A DNA stretch of 13,965 nucleotides from contig JAFARM010000152.1 of NCBI GenBank assembly GCA_019245455.1, forward strand, positions 1-13,965. The letters run 5' to 3'. The position numbers were made by a program, and so were the translations under genes. The DNA comes from Sphingomonadaceae bacterium. GTDB lineage: Bacteria > Pseudomonadota > Alphaproteobacteria > Sphingomonadales > Sphingomonadaceae. Shown here in pieces: positions 13,146-13,965 of the stretch. Position 1 is the first letter of the stretch, and the number at the start of each line of letters is the position of its first letter. The notes under the pieces were generated by a model. That model saw only the letters and a list, made by a program, of their open reading frames with translations, had not been told where the DNA came from and did not search any database.

Positions 13146-13965
13146 TCAGGCGATGAAGAGGGTGCGGCCTGGGTCGGCGACGATCAGCGTGCGCGACGAC
13201 GGCGGGAGCGGCGGGGTCGACCCAAGCGGCGTGTCGATCAGGACGAGGCGACCGCCGGCGGGCATCAGCGTCAGCGTCACCGACGCGACGCCGATGAGCG
13301 GCGTCGTCCCCGACATGGCCATGCGACTGGTTGCCGGAGCAAGCGTGCCGGCCCAGCGGGCGGAGGGAGACGCCGCCGCCTGCGCCTGCCGCGCCGTTGT
13401 GGCGGCGAGCGCGCCCGCCCAGCCGGCGGCTGCCGGCGCAGACCCCTCGGCCTGCCGCGCCGACAGTGGCGCGACGGCGACGCTCCACCCGGCGGCGGGC
13501 GATCCGGCCCGGCCGGCGATCCTGCCTCCGGCGGCGGCCAGCGCGACCGTCCACCCCGCCGCCGCCACCGTCGTGCGCGAGGCGAGCCGCCCCGACGCGG
13601 TCAGGCACGCGCCGTTCCACCCCGCCGCCGAACTGGCCGCCCGGCTCGTCTGGCGGTCGGACGCCGGCAGCAGCGCGGTCGGCACCGCCCCCTGGAACGC
13701 GCCGGCGGAGAAGGTCGCGCCGCGCGCCAGCCCGGTCAGGTCGGTGTCGACGCTGGCGCTTCGCCCGCGCCCGACGACGTACGCCCCCGATCCCGCGACG
13801 AGCGGCGTATAGGTGCCGCCGCCGCTGCCGTCGGGTGCCGCCTGGAAGGCGAGCTTGTTCGACGTGCCGCTCTTGTCGAGCGTGTAGGGATCGATGCCGA
13901 CGTCGACGCCGTCCTGGCTCAGCTGGTTCGAGCCGAGGCCGTAGAACTCGAACTGGAACTCGGGG
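13146..13965 (-). CDS. Tandem-repeat fibre-like protein (start outside window)
   Basis: The frame is open from the right edge to the stop at 13146, showing the last 272 residues. The first part (FQFEFYGLGSNQLSQDGVDV, IDPYTLDKSGTSNKLAFQAA, GSGAYVVGRGRSAS) looks like a beta-rich phage structural protein. The next 154 or so residues are tandem 22-residue units; the first reads LTGLARGATFSAGAF, a pattern known from repetitive phage fibre-type proteins, and later ones have drifted to Ala/Arg-rich forms. It ends with PPSSRTLIVADPGRTLFI. A GTG at 13685 is internal, not a start. Its size, N-terminal domain and exact role are unknown; an elongated fibre or head decoration is inferred from the repeats and the neighbouring adaptor gene. 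Confidence 0.8.
   Translation of the reverse strand, partial: PEFQFEFYGLGSNQLSQDGVDVGIDPYTLDKSGTSNKLAFQAAPDGSGGGTYTPLVAGSGAYVVGRGRSASVDTDLTGLARGATFSAGAFQGAVPTALLPASDRQTSRAASSAAGWNGACLTASGRLASRTTVAAAGWTVALAAAGGRIAGRAGSPAAGWSVAVAPLSARQAEGSAPAAAGWAGALAATTARQAQAAASPSARWAGTLAPATSRMAMSGTTPLIGVASVTLTLMPAGGRLVLIDTPLGSTPPLPPSSRTLIVADPGRTLFIA
13221..13751 (-). repeat. Eight-unit tandem coding repeat (66-bp period, 22 residues)
   Basis: Counting from the V/W at the start of each unit, boundaries fall at 13751, 13685, 13619, 13553, 13487, 13421, 13355 and 13289: seven units of exactly 66 bp, then one of 69 bp. The consensus is W-x-[GV]-A-[LV]-A-x-x-x-x-R-x-A-x-x-x-x-x-x-A-A-G, with Arg at position 11 in six of the seven exact units (position 10 in the first). 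The DNA copies have diverged widely while the spacing is kept. Confidence 0.85.

Noticed and set aside
13221..13751. CRISPR-like array suggested by the 66-bp period
   Set aside because: The period is a multiple of three within an open frame, the copies are diverged at DNA level, and there are no identical repeats with unique spacers.

Overview
The window looks like chromosomal DNA of a high-GC alphaproteobacterium, most likely a sphingomonad (Sphingomonas or a close relative). The reasons are the very GC-rich codon use, a sphingomonad-type secreted protein next to an OmpA protein, and a tail module in the gene order of Rhodobacter-type gene transfer agents (GTAs) and related alphaproteobacterial prophages. 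The genus is inferred from general likeness and was not tested by search.

Left part (1-1718, + strand): ordinary host genes. These are the 3' end of lipB (lipoate biosynthesis), a small alanine/proline/threonine-rich lipoprotein closed by a strong intrinsic terminator, a one-domain SCP2-like protein, and an unassigned secreted protein with two conserved-looking cysteines. A GC-rich hairpin at 1790-1815 lies between this last gene and the convergent ompA gene and can serve as a terminator for both strands.

Middle (1834-3150, - strand): an outer-membrane beta-barrel protein with a proline-rich hinge and a C-terminal OmpA peptidoglycan-binding domain. Its 137-bp upstream region holds an extended -10 promoter overlapping a near-perfect dyad.

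Right part (3150-13965, - strand, transcribed right to left): a compact, intact tail and head-tail-joining module. In transcription order it holds a tandem-repeat fibre-like protein (cut by the window edge), a 122-aa phage protein, a fibre-tail adaptor-like protein, the g6-type connector, g7-type head closure, a 74-aa basic protein, g8-type tail terminator (DUF3168), g9 major tail protein, g10 and a second tail assembly chaperone, a very short g11 tape measure, g12 (DUF2460) fused to a 569-aa N-terminal region, g13 hub (DUF2163), g14 NlpC/P60 peptidase, g15 tail-tip/host-specificity protein, and DUF2793. Most junctions overlap (ATGA, GTGA, TGATG) or are only a few bases apart, so the module is probably translated as one coupled operon. 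No integrase, terminase, portal, capsid, lysis or regulatory gene is in view; capsid and terminase genes would be expected to the right. The window alone cannot separate a domesticated GTA from a prophage.

The most distinctive points are: (1) g15 lacks the TIM-barrel domain found in the Rhodobacter protein, while g12 carries a large TIM-barrel-like N-terminal extension; (2) the first gene has seven units of exact 22-residue periodicity followed by a degenerate eighth; (3) three accessory genes sit where only capsid would normally precede g6; (4) the tape measure is only 192 residues, predicting a very short tail.
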